Notes under the pieces: model-generated | Database searches by the model: none | The model's input: only the letters and a program-made list of their open reading frames with translations | What the model was told of the DNA's origin: nothing | Shown here: positions 22,870-33,700 of the stretch, piece after piece | Numbering within the stretch: the first letter of the stretch is position 1 | Layout: the number at the start of each line of letters is the position of its first letter | Translations under genes and position numbers: made by a program | Assembly: GCA_934045905.1 (NCBI GenBank) | Contig: OW203767.1 | Coordinates: 11,659,073-11,723,072 of the forward strand | Direction of reading: 5' to 3' | Source of the DNA: Leuctra nigra | Lineage: Eukaryota > Arthropoda > Insecta > Plecoptera > Leuctridae | Length of the DNA: 64,000 bases

Positions 22870-24099
22870 AAATGTGAGAGTTAAGCTCCATTGATCTTCT
22901 AATTCATTGGCGGGATGAAAGAGGAGAAAGAAAGTAAAAAATATGTATGAAAGAGCCGAAAATGCGCGGAGATTAGTGAAGAAAGAAGAAATCGGGAGGT
23001 AAAATGAAGTCATTTGATGAATTATCTTTAAATTATACACGTTGTCAACATGCACAATTGACGACTTATTTCTAGGAAGTTACAAGCGAGTGACGGATTC
23101 TGGATGTGAGATGGTTAGACGAAATTCAGATCAAATGCGAAGTAAGGATGACATAGCTCCAAATTAAGATGTCACAACAATATGAGATTTACAAATTTTG
23201 GGATCAAGTAGGTCGAACATCCTATGTCAGTTTTTACAGCAAAATTAGTTTGTAGCACCGCCCCCTTATAGATAATTTAAATATGTCATTTTGGAATGAC
23301 CGCTGGAGCTCAAGACTAATTTTTATTGGTGGTCTACCAGGATTTTGGCGTAGTATAAGACTAAATATAAGACCAACAACTATGCAACAACATTTTATAA
23401 AATAATTTGATAACAATATTATATTTTGAGTCTCGACTTTCGATTTGAAACATTATAATATTTGCAAAGGTCAAGTGAAGACTGAGTGTGAAGTATTTGA
23501 CAATTTCGCCATGAAATCAGACACCGACTTAAGGTTGGCCAAACATCAAGGTAAGTTACTGCACACTTGACTATAACAAACACTTCTATTTTTTTATTAC
23601 TTGACATTTTAATAAATTAAAACCTCTATTGGGGTCATCCATGCATGAGACCTCCATGTAGGTCTATTTGTTCGCTAAGCAAACATGGACTAGCGTTGAC
23701 CCCATGGGCAATGTACCTTTCACAAGGCATTGAGATTCCCTTTTAGGTCTTCTATTGGAACAAGTGTAGGTTCGATCTATAGCCATTGATAGAATAGATA
23801 AATATTACGTCAACTTGTTATTTATCTGTTTGCGAGTGCTAAATGAGAACGGTCTGGGTTCCGCGGCGACTTCAATTGTATGTGAAGAGATGGAATCGCG
23901 GAGGATTGGCTTTGAGATGAAAGATATCACCTTTCAGATGCCAGATTATTTAAATGTGTGGTAATATATCTAGTTAGGGTTATCGTATGCCCTTTTCTGA
24001 CAGAATAGTTTCTTTTCCTGATGTGTATTTTTATTTAGATTTTAATTGCATATCTGAATACAATAAGAAACGGGAGCGACTTTTCAAGTTTGATTTTCT
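22870..24099. other. gene-free stretch
   Basis: The only structure is an inverted TGGGGTCA/TGACCCCA pair around 23630-23707, enclosing an AGACCT-CCATGT-AGGTCT stem. It is too short to call an element. Confidence 0.45.
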
Positions 24100-24215
24100 G
24101 GAGGTGCGAGTTCGAGCCCCGCGGCCTATACCGTGGTTTCTTGAGTTGAGACAAATGCTGTGACGGATACTTACTAGGTACTTATGCACCACGACAACCT
24201 CCTTCTTTCTTCATC
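24100..24215 (+). repeat. tRNA-derived SINE remnant (copy b)
   Basis: GTTCGAGCCCC (24110-24120, B-box-like) is followed by ACCGTGGTTTC, CAAATGCTG and an ACAACCTCCTTCTTTC tail. The order parallels copies a and d. The body is diverged from copy a, which indicates an old family. Confidence 0.6.
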
Positions 24216-25898
24216 ATCCATCATCCGTATTCAATCATCATGAATAGTGACCTAGGTGTCGAGTCGTATATAACTTTGTTCATTTTTCATTCCTATAATT
24301 TTTTGAATTAGAAATGTGTAAACGGATTGGGTAGTTGTATAGTCCTGGCGGTTGTTGGTTTTTTTATGGCTCTATAAAAAAATCCATTTATAGCTAACTC
24401 ATACTTATCAGTAAATTAATTTTTAATTTTAATTTTATTAATCTGAATTATATTTTAAAGATTATCTACAATCTACTTCACGTCTTCACTAGTACTGGAT
24501 TTGGAACTTTTTATATTTGATGCATCATACAATATACTACAATTCCCATGCCCCATAATTAAAATCGTAATCTTGTAATTTGCACTAATTTCTATTAAGC
24601 AAATATCAAAAGATAACATTATATTTGTTGAATGAAGGTAGAACTGGTTGGCTCTCCGTGTAGCTATTTGGACGATGTGACTGCGGAATTCTTCTTGTTG
24701 TTGCGATGTGTAGAAGTAGGTTCTTGAGCCGCGTGCACAGCGTCTTGTCTTATGTAGGTTAACACACACATCTCAGTTCTCATGGTAAACCGTGCTGAGC
24801 CAGCCAACATGGAGCACAGTTCTTGAGTGAAAACTAAATACACGAATTCAGACGCTATTTTTGTTTTCTTTAACGCAATTATTTCTTTTAATAAATAGAG
24901 ATTTTTAAAGAACAAACATTTTAGTTGGTTTTAACATTTCAATACCTGATACATGCTGAAATGTCTAATTTAATTTAACTTTTTGCATTGTAATGCAAAA
25001 TGTAATAATAGAACTTAAATATGTTAACTGAAAGTTTTGTTTAAAGTTATATTCAGATTGGTGAACCGATTTTTTTTTAAATAATACAATTAAATTGTAA
25101 TAATTTACTTATAATGAATCTCTTCAATCAAGTTCTTATTTTTATAATAAAATTGCACTTTTCTTACTGTTTAGTAATACAAAGTTTTTGAAAATTTATT
25201 ACCCAGTACTTATTTCCTTTTGCTATGTTGAAGGCTAAGAATAATGCGGAAAGAAAATATGAGAGAAGACTTGTGGTGTAAACAAATTAAATGTAACTTT
25301 CAAGAGATGAAATCTTTTCAAGAGGTGAATGGTCAAGGCTTTTTCGTAATGTAATTGCTTAATCTTCAAATTATTGGATTACTTTTTATATGACAAATAT
25401 AGAATTAAGCAAAAAATTAGCCGAGTCACTTGAATTGAATCCAAAATTGACAAATAATTAGTTACATGAATTCTGTGAGAATCTCAAATCATGGGAGGCC
25501 AAGGATGAAAATGTGGGAATATAAAAGGATAATTTTAAACATCATAGATTTCGTACAAGATATATTTAATAGGTACAATGGCAAATACATGTAAATTGAC
25601 TATTGTTGAGTTACGTCGCATAATACTACTTAGAGTAGTTATTAGTTAAGATACAATCATATATAGTGCATAATATCTCTACGGAAGTCTCCTATTAGTA
25701 AGCCCAAGCGCTAACAAGCGATTCATCAACTAATCCTCAATTAACATCGCCAATTAATGTTAATATTGGAACGGAAGATTTTACTCTGGAAGTGCTTTGA
25801 AAGTTTCAAGGAAACTTACTTTGATTTCATTACAATATCGAGGCATGCCAGTTTAACGGAGACAATATGTTGTATCTGCCAGAAATTAGATTAAAAAG
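24216..25898. other. gene-free stretch downstream of the PTB gene
   Basis: Two overlapping minus-strand frames at 24473-24915 share a less AT-rich patch (about 24650-24840), but neither yields a recognisable peptide and no splice structure was found. The rest is AT-rich with nothing identifiable. Confidence 0.45.
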
Positions 25899-25904
25899 TT
25901 TATT
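25899..25904 (-). terminator. poly(A) signal of the PTB-domain gene
   Basis: AATAAA on the minus strand lies about 275 bases past the stop codon of the 699-residue ORF. It is the first clear hexamer downstream and would give a 3' UTR of roughly 300 bases. Confidence 0.55.
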
Positions 25905-26177
25905 AGAAACTCATTTTCAAGAGTGATTGCATTAAAAAGTAAGTAACTCATCTTATAACAGGTATACAGTATTTAAAACAAACATTAATCTACACAATAT
26001 AGACATCGAGATTGTTTGAATAAGTATTTAGATATTTGTTTAGTACACATAATTAATTATCTTCTCACAATGCTCTGAATCTCTAACTCAAAACATAGAA
26101 AATAATATCCACCTTTCTTACAACTAAATTGCGATCGATTTCTACAAAAAAAACTACTTCGATTAATCGATTTGAGC

Positions 26178-28277
26178 TCAGTCGACGACTTGCACAGTGG
26201 CGTAGGCACTGAAAGTCACCTTCTTCGGTTCCTGGTACTCCCCCATCCTCCCCTTGTTTCCCTTCTTGATGACAGACTTGAGATTCCCTCCGCCACTGTT
26301 GGCCACCTGCTGCGCGTGCGCCAACTCTCCAATGCTGTTCCGACGGCGATGAGTGTTGTACTGCGCATTGACGACGGCGCCGCCGAACTCCTTCAGCTTC
26401 TGACTGACGCCGAAGAAGCGCTTCGAGAGAGAGTTGGAGGGTTGTTGAGGGACGGCGTCGATGTACCGGTACGCCATGGGACGACTGGGCGGACTCTTGC
26501 TGCGGTAGTTGCGCGGCTTCTGTTGTTGTTGATGGTACTTCTGCGACGTCGCGAAGATGTCGTCGACGCTCTTGCGTCGCGGCGACGACTTGTTCCACGC
26601 GGGGGAGTAGGCGATGTGGTTGGAGTTGGAGTAGCCCCAAGCGCCTTGCTGGATGCCGGGAACGACGGCCTTCTGGGGCTGATCGACGGATACCCGGATG
26701 AACTGGCCCTTGACGATCTTCTGTTGGTTGCCCTTCCGACTTTCAAACTGCGTCCCCTTGATCTTCAACCCCTCCATCTGGTCCTTCTTACTCTGACTCT
26801 GACTCTGCCTCGTGGAATCCGACTTCGGTGGCTCCGGCGCTTGGTTCTTCTTCTTGACATAGCGACGTCGCTCTGGTCTGAGCGGCGGATGTGATTGGTT
26901 CGTCTCGTCTTGATCGTCCTCCTGATTGGGTGAATTCCACACTTTCCTCAACGCGTTCTCGTCTTCAAGTACGAGTATCGCAGGTTGACGTTGTCGTTGA
27001 ATCTCTTTGCGTTGGTCGACGGCGTCAATGTCCGATCTTATGACACTCTCGATCTCCTTGCTGAACCGCGACTTGGAGTGGGCGTTCTTCTCGGTGGACA
27101 GAAGGTTGCCGACGTCGGGGGTGTTGATGCTGAGGATGCTGGACGGACCGCTGAGGTCCTCGGTGGATCCGCCGTCGTCCTTGATGCCGCGGGAGATCTC
27201 GATGTGCGTGATGCCGTCGCCGTCGGTGCGCTGCACGAGGTTGAACTTCGACATCGGCGGCATCTCCTCGGTCCTCGACGGCTTGCTGATGGCGCGCAGA
27301 GGCAGGATGTCCTGACTCGATGGTTTCGCGGGAGGAACAGGTTTCAACTTCGGAAACGTAGGCGTCGTCTCCAGAGGTGATTTAGAAAACTTAGTTATGG
27401 CATCGGTTGTGTTCTTCAGGGTACGAATGATCGTCTGCTGTTGCGAATTGACGACGTTTTGTGGTCCTAACGATTTGACTAAGACGGACGACAAAGGCGT
27501 GACGGTGTTGGTGATGGTGTTCGACGACTTGGAGCTCTTCAACGTCGACGTCGTCGAGCTGCATTCGCTCTTGTGGACGCCGACGGGCGCCACTTTCCGC
27601 CGGTTCGTGTGCGTGTATTGATCAAGCTTCGATCTACGACTTAACTCTTGAAAACTAAAACACAATTTCTTCAGATTCTCACTACTTTTACACTCAAACA
27701 CGAGAGTTTCAAGGCCGGAGCCGAGTTTTTTGACTACCCACACCGCGACCTTGGGAAATTGCGGGTCCGTGTGACAGAAAACCACCTCGCTCGTCGGATA
27801 CGTCTCGACGCCGTCCTCGGAGACGCTCCTCGCGTTCTGAAACGACGACTTCTCCTGATTCAACACCTCCAGGTCATCGGTGTCCGACGCCCCACTGCTG
27901 TTCGCGCTGTCCGTGCCAACAGACGACGAGGACTTGACGACAGTCCTCAGCAATCCGTTCACAGGACCTCCGCCGTTCTTGAACACGTGGTCGTCGACGA
28001 AGCAGCACGACGATGAGTTGCTGATCGTGTCGTCGGATCCCAAGGACTTTGTCGAGGACGTGTCGTCGTCGATGTCGGACTCGAAGCCCTCATCGTCGTG
28101 TCGTCGCCGTCGTGTTCGGTTGGGGATGAACTCCAGACCGTCTCGACAGCGGATGAGGTAGCGTCGTGTCGCGAATGACTTGGAGAGGAGGAAGGTGCGG
28201 ATCAGAGCTGCTAGAGTAGTGGCGTCGATGGTGCCGTCCGACGGCACCCGGCCCAGCAGCACCGCCTCGCACTGCAT
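26178..28277 (-). CDS. PTB/PID-domain-like adaptor protein, 699 residues
   Basis: The ORF is GC-rich in an AT-rich region and uninterrupted over 2.1 kb. Residues 1-52 (VLLGRVPSDGT, then RRYLIRCRDGLEF) and 157-215 (EVVFCHTDP, PKVAVWVV, LVFECKSSENLKKLCFSF) match the start and end of a phosphotyrosine-binding fold: an LG strand, the I-x-C-x-x-D-type strand and the final amphipathic helix. They are separated by a Ser/Asp-rich insert at about 53-156. The rest is low complexity, with a Pro-rich PKLKPVPPAKP at 309-319 (possible SH3 ligand), basophilic kinase sites (PRRKS, RRRNS at 644-648) and a C-terminal KKVTF (685-689) that fits the RVxF PP1-docking consensus. I infer a cytoplasmic scaffold. The start is the first ATG in frame: an in-frame TGA lies 42 bases upstream, after the acceptor. 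The family member was not recognised. Confidence 0.85.
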   Translation of the reverse strand: MQCEAVLLGRVPSDGTIDATTLAALIRTFLLSKSFATRRYLIRCRDGLEFIPNRTRRRRHDDEGFESDIDDDTSSTKSLGSDDTISNSSSCCFVDDHVFKNGGGPVNGLLRTVVKSSSSVGTDSANSSGASDTDDLEVLNQEKSSFQNARSVSEDGVETYPTSEVVFCHTDPQFPKVAVWVVKKLGSGLETLVFECKSSENLKKLCFSFQELSRRSKLDQYTHTNRRKVAPVGVHKSECSSTTSTLKSSKSSNTITNTVTPLSSVLVKSLGPQNVVNSQQQTIIRTLKNTTDAITKFSKSPLETTPTFPKLKPVPPAKPSSQDILPLRAISKPSRTEEMPPMSKFNLVQRTDGDGITHIEISRGIKDDGGSTEDLSGPSSILSINTPDVGNLLSTEKNAHSKSRFSKEIESVIRSDIDAVDQRKEIQRQRQPAILVLEDENALRKVWNSPNQEDDQDETNQSHPPLRPERRRYVKKKNQAPEPPKSDSTRQSQSQSKKDQMEGLKIKGTQFESRKGNQQKIVKGQFIRVSVDQPQKAVVPGIQQGAWGYSNSNHIAYSPAWNKSSPRRKSVDDIFATSQKYHQQQQKPRNYRSKSPPSRPMAYRYIDAVPQQPSNSLSKRFFGVSQKLKEFGGAVVNAQYNTHRRRNSIGELAHAQQVANSGGGNLKSVIKKGNKGRMGEYQEPKKVTFSAYATVQVVD

Positions 28278-28293
28278 CGTCGGCGACGTCGGA

Positions 28294-28323
28294 TCAGGCG
28301 TCGCGGTGCCGAGGTGATCTCAT
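28294..28323 (-). promoter_or_regulatory. upstream ORF in the leader of the PTB gene
   Basis: The first ATG after the acceptor opens a nine-codon frame (MRSPRHRDA) that ends at TGA, 16 bases before the main ATG and in another frame. Such a short uORF with a short gap usually lowers initiation at the main start unless it is leaky. The context GGCCATGA is moderate. Confidence 0.6.
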
Positions 28324-28341
28324 GGCCGGTTTACAGCGAAA

Positions 28342-28347
28342 CCTGAG
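28342..28347 (-). other. splice acceptor of the coding exon
   Basis: The minus strand reads TTTATTTCTCAG/GTTTC, a good acceptor, with the exon starting at 28342. It implies at least one upstream noncoding exon, because the frame is closed by TGA between the acceptor and the main ATG. Confidence 0.75.
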
Positions 28348-28349
28348 AA

Positions 28350-30480
28350 ATAAAAAAGAAATTAATGACAGATTCCTTATCTTCTATTTATTTAATATTT
28401 GGGAAGTTGTATACCGTTAGGTGTCCTGACTTGTTCTTATATAGGTAAGTGTAAATATTGCAACTGATAAAAACGAGTTTGTAAGAAAATAAAGAAATAA
28501 ATCTGACAATATGCCTGCTAGTTAAAAATATGAACTTGGCTTACTTCTAAACAAAAAGCAAAAAAAAAATTATTAATGCGCAGTAGGTAGTATACTTCGT
28601 ATAAATTCCAGCAGACGCAGTACAGCATCTTAATTAAATACTGTACTTGCACAATATTTCTTCTGATGAGACAAACAGATGAACTTAAAAAGCTAGTCTC
28701 TCACGGCCAGAAAACAATAAAGTCAACAACATAATGTGATTCAATCACAGCGGCAGGTCAGAGAAAGGACAAATTAGTGACAACTTATTCAAGGAGTGAG
28801 CTTGCATTTTATTAAATAAATATTATTCCTATTTATCATTCGTTTGTCACCATCGTTTTAAAATAATTACCATAGTTTTTCACGCTTCTTTCAAATAGAA
28901 TCATCACAACTCAGGATTTGTTTCATCATCGCAGAATGAATATAATATCGTGAACTAGGGCAATAAAATATTAAATTACTGTAAAGTATTATTATTTTAA
29001 TACGTTATATAATTGAAACTCGTTTTATTGAAGAATAGTTCAAGGTTTGTTTGTTTCTCTCTAAGCTCACCGTGGCATTATTAATACTAATAGCACTTTA
29101 TTAATTAATCGTGCACAGTACAATAACATCATTTACGAGCTATTCTCAAAAATCTTCGAGTTTTCTTGTTCACTTCTTTTATATAGGTCATCATACAGTT
29201 ACTCGTAAATCAATCAAGTTGATGCATAAATGTATTTTTACAAAAAAATTATCATTCAATTTTTTATTAATGTATTATTTTTAACCTCTCAAAATTTTTG
29301 TGATTTGCTGTGGGATGTGACAATGATTCTGTCCGTGCTCGTTCATTAAAACGCTGAATCAAGTTGATGATGATGTTGATGATGATAATGATGATGATGA
29401 AGAAGATGGTGATGAAGAGAAACGTGCAACGTGCAGTGCGTGAAATAAGAGGGCGGTCGACCGTGTTATTTTACCTGCGTAAATGACTCAAATTTCATAC
29501 TTTAAACAGTATTAAATGAGTATATTTACAAAGTAAACAAGAAATCTTTAATTCTTATACACGTAATATAATCTGCCATAATTTTAGATTAAATGTCTCA
29601 TTTGGAGACTTTTCTCCGAAATTAATGCTATGAAAGCATCTCAAAAAAATCTAAAAGAGCATCTTAGCTTTGCAATATAATTTTTTTGTTACTTGAAGAG
29701 CCCCTGAATGATCAACTTAAACTGACAACTGACACATCTAATGGAGAAATCATAGCTTATGGAACGTTTTCTTTTCTATTTGAATAAAATGTACAGTTCC
29801 AATAGAATTCATCCGACAGTTGATCTGTGTCAGGAGAATGCATAATTGCTGGAAGTGTATGGAAGTGTAAACCGCAGAAGAAAGCGAAATTAGTGGCTAA
29901 ATATGCTCTGATGTTGGCATGACTTGCAGCTATTACACCCACATCATTACACTTGATCTTCAACCGTTAGTCCATTCAGAGAGATGAATCTGACGGAGAT
30001 GTTCTGTGCACTTGACAACCGTTACAAGAACAGAAAAACAGAACCGAAACAGGACCGAAACAGAGCGAATTTCAATTAGACTTGAGTTCGGTAAGATTTA
30101 TCCGTAAAAAATAATAATGTTGCATTTATCCACTTGGATATCATTATTGTGTCAAATATTTTCATAAAAAAATACATTTGCCTCGTTTTTTTATGTCACT
30201 TTAGTCCTTATAACCTTTTTATAGGATCCATTGATTCAAAAGAAGAAAAATGGGCTAATTGTGTAATTATATTATTTATTTATGTCTATCAACAGAACAA
30301 TGTAATATTTCTAAAAGGATGTATGAAGTAAGCTCATTGGAAAGTTTCGATCCAAAAATATTTAAATAATCCAATATAATTTCGTTTTAAGTTTTCATAA
30401 GTTAGTGGAATGTGCACATTCCCTTCTCGAATGGAATCCCGTGAAATTTAAAAATGCAAAAATGACTTATAGCGTTCTTA
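28350..30480. other. intronic gene-free stretch
   Basis: AT-rich, with a (GAT)n-type microsatellite at about 29364-29411 and a short ACAGAACCGAAACAGGACCGAAAC direct repeat near 30035. Nothing else could be supported. Confidence 0.5.
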
Positions 30481-30508
30481 CAGGGTAAGAACGCTATAAG
30501 TCATTTTT
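30458..30508. repeat. 24-bp perfect inverted repeat with 3-nt loop
   Basis: AAAAATGACTTATAGCGTTC continuing to TTAC pairs perfectly with the sequence after a three-base AGG loop. The right half is the left terminus of the MITE starting at 30481, so the left half is an extra inverted copy of that terminus. Confidence 0.95.
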
Positions 30509-30702
30509 TTTTTTTAATAGTTTAAAATCAGTGATTTTTATGAGCTTTCAGAATATACAAATCGGTTTTTAGAAAAATTGCCACAAAGTCTTGAAAAACG
30601 CCATTGAAAAATCGAATTGTATGGAAGATAGATACAAGTTTCAACATAAAACTTCGTTTATTTCAGTTTCATCCGAATGTGACTTATAGCGTTCTTTCCC
30701 TG
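30481..30702. mobile_element. 222-bp MITE, CAGGG termini, TA target duplication
   Basis: Left end CAGGGTAAGAACGCTATAAG and right end (reverse complement) CAGGGAAAGAACGCTATAAG, each continuing with TCA, give 23-bp termini with one mismatch. TA dinucleotides at 30479-30480 and 30703-30704 fit a Tc1/mariner target duplication. The interior has no long frame. The left flank is itself an inverted copy of the terminus. Confidence 0.88.
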
Positions 30703-30704
30703 TA

Positions 30705-33700
30705 TACCTTTCAAACACCTACTGCCAAATTACATAAGTTTTTCTTTTCAATTAAAGGTGGAATTGCGTGTTTCAATATTATGTCACCGCTTTGCTTTGT
30801 CAAGTTACTCATTGGCAAACCTATTTATTCATTTGTGTTTGACCTTCGAGATGTCATGTGGATGTCACTCTTTCCAATATCTTCATTTAGAACAATTACC
30901 ACATTTGCTAATTTCAAAAGAAAAACATGAAAAACGTACTAATTTCGTGAAAAGTGAATGTGTGTGTGCTCGAATGTACATAATATTATTCCAACCACAA
31001 CTTCACCTTTATAAATAGTCTCGATATCCATTCGAATCAGGAAGAAACTGATATATTCCATCAATGACAATCAGGAATTAGGTTACTGGCAACTATGACC
31101 AGGTATCATTGTCACTGGTATCAGGTATCACGACAGTAGCCAACAGATTGTAACTGATACTTGATCACTGGTCCATGTCTACTACTGATGCAATTAGAAA
31201 TATTCCATTATACTCTATTCGCGAAAACCAGTTGGTGTTAAAAGTGGTTTACTAATCGCTAAGGAATTATGTTCTAATTAGTTAATTCTGGTTGTGGTTA
31301 TGAAACTGTTTGATTGACAACTTCATTGAGATTTTAATCTTTTATTTCAAGAACTACATTGTCCAAGTTTCATAGTTATTTATTAGTTACATAAACATAA
31401 TTGTGAGTGAAAAATTTGCAACGATGTATTTTAACAGGTTCTAAGTTATTAGGCAAATTCAAAGAGTGTGTAATTTAGATAATTATACAAACTGACTGCT
31501 AAATATCTACTCTTGGGCATGTCAGTGATGGATCCTATTCAATGTTTGGCCACACGCTGGCGAGACGAGACTAATTTCGAAACTAAATGATACCAATGAA
31601 AGCGAAACCTTCATGAATATCTGCCCACCCGAATTATATGTCGGAGCATGGTACTTGTAACAAACTGCTTATTTCCTGAAGAAACAGAGAATGAAATGTT
31701 ATCATTATTGAATAAATGACAAAATGTCAGTCTTGAAATGTAGCATGGCTTTATTGATCTTCCACATTTCCACAATCTAGACTTTTTTTAAGAAATATAG
31801 GACACATTTTGTTTCACTTTCCAGATACAAAATAAAGCTCTATATTCACTTTCACTAATTTTGGACAAATTTAAGTTAGATTTTCAAAAATATAATATCC
31901 AAGTTTTTCATATTCCTTATTTATGAAATAAATTTATAATCCAAACTATCAGCAAGTGTGATGAGAGTATGATCATTGGAGCGCGTAAAAAGATGTTATA
32001 ATTATCAAAATTCAAGTAAAACCTCCCAAGTCAATTATAGAAGTTTATTTACTGTATCAATGAGAGAAACGCCTTCTGTTTTTCTCATTTAGTCGAATGA
32101 ATCAGATAAATAATCAACTGGTAGACTGCGAGGCTGACATATGTGGATGAAAGTGTGGGATCAGGCAAGGGAGAAAGTACGCCTCATGTCTTTCTCTTCA
32201 CGCTTATATGTAGATTAATTCATAATTAACAACACCCACGTTAGTCTGCTAATTACTGCTTCTTTCAGCTACAGTAAGTCACACCAAGGACAAAACAAAA
32301 TGATGTAGAGGAACTGAGAATGAGTAATTATCATTTTCTTGCCGTGACACATTTTGTTTCAAACACGAATTTAGTCTTAGTGGAATATAAATTTAGCTGG
32401 TATGTATTTGTATTTAAGGTCAATGCTGCATTATAAACAATTCATACGGGTGTAATGTTACATTGAAGCCAATGAAAGTATATGCAGAACTAGACATTTT
32501 TATGCCATTCAAACTCAATTTCAAAAAAATGTTGATTGTTTTTTTCTGTTGCATTTTAATTGAGCAAAAGAGAAGCAACTTTTTCTATATTGGAACATTT
32601 TTTAAATAAATGTTTTAAAAACGCGCCAAAGGGTCCATCGTTTCTTACTCATCGTTAGCGACAATTAACTCAGAAACCTCTATTAACTCTTTTTTGAAAT
32701 GAAGAACTTTTAATTTTTTACACCTAAATCCCAAAATGTCAATTTTTGTTAAAACTGTCAAAGAACTGTCATGGATTGTTTGGAATTTCCAAACAATTGT
32801 CGAATTTTCATTGGTCGTGTGATTACTCATGTTGAGTTGACGTAACGAAAAAGTGTGAAGAAAACCGCAGTAAAAGAATCAATATATTCCGTACCATTCT
32901 GAATCCAATTTAGTTTGATTTGGTCATGGGAAAGAGGCCATGTGTGCTGAGGCTGACGAGTACTTTATATGAAAATATATTGAAAAATGACCGCAGATTT
33001 ATAATGAAATACGTGAAATCAATATTTATAGGTTTATAATTTCAAATGAATACACGATATTATAGAAAGTGTAAAATGATATAAATAAAGATTTGTTGCA
33101 GTGAGTGTGTGATTTATGATTCAAGTGCACATATTCGGTTTCGTTTGAGGTATTTGAGAAAGTTTTGCTTGATGAGATTGAATAATAAACCACATATTCA
33201 GTAGAAAAAAAGCAATTTAATCAAGACTTGAAGATAAAATATCAGAGATTTCGCAACACCAATGCTTACATAATTTGAAATTCTATCCAAATGTGCAATA
33301 TATTTTATAGAAATGCTCGTAACTGTTTAAAAGAAATAAGAAACTCACATCTACTATCATCATTGAAAGGCTAAGTTTTTTTAAAAAGCTTAAAAGCCAA
33401 GCTATCTCATATTTTAAAAAAAATGAAATTATCAATATTTATTAACTTTTCCAACATTTCAACTATATTTAGGTATGAAGGATTCATAAAATGTCATGTA
33501 ACTTGCAACCCATGACTTATATTGAGTTTTCAGTTTGATGCTTTCAGAAGATGAGGACATTTTTAACACAGGAGGTATAGGAACATGATTTAGTTTTTGC
33601 TGTCTAACTTTTAAAATAGTTCAGGTTCGTATCGTTTTTAATTTTTTTCCTGATAATATATCCATATGACTACTAGAAAATAAGATTTTTGTTGAAATAT

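Noticed and set aside
23630..23707. Small palindromic element around TGGGGTCA/TGACCCCA
   Set aside because: The outer pair is eight bases and the inner stems do not line up into one structure, so chance is adequate.
26172..27380. Long plus-strand frames (240 and 131 codons) opposite the PTB gene
   Set aside because: They mirror the GC-rich codons of the real gene. The products are Leu/Arg/Asp/Val-rich with no domain, and the minus-strand frame is three to five times longer with PTB features.
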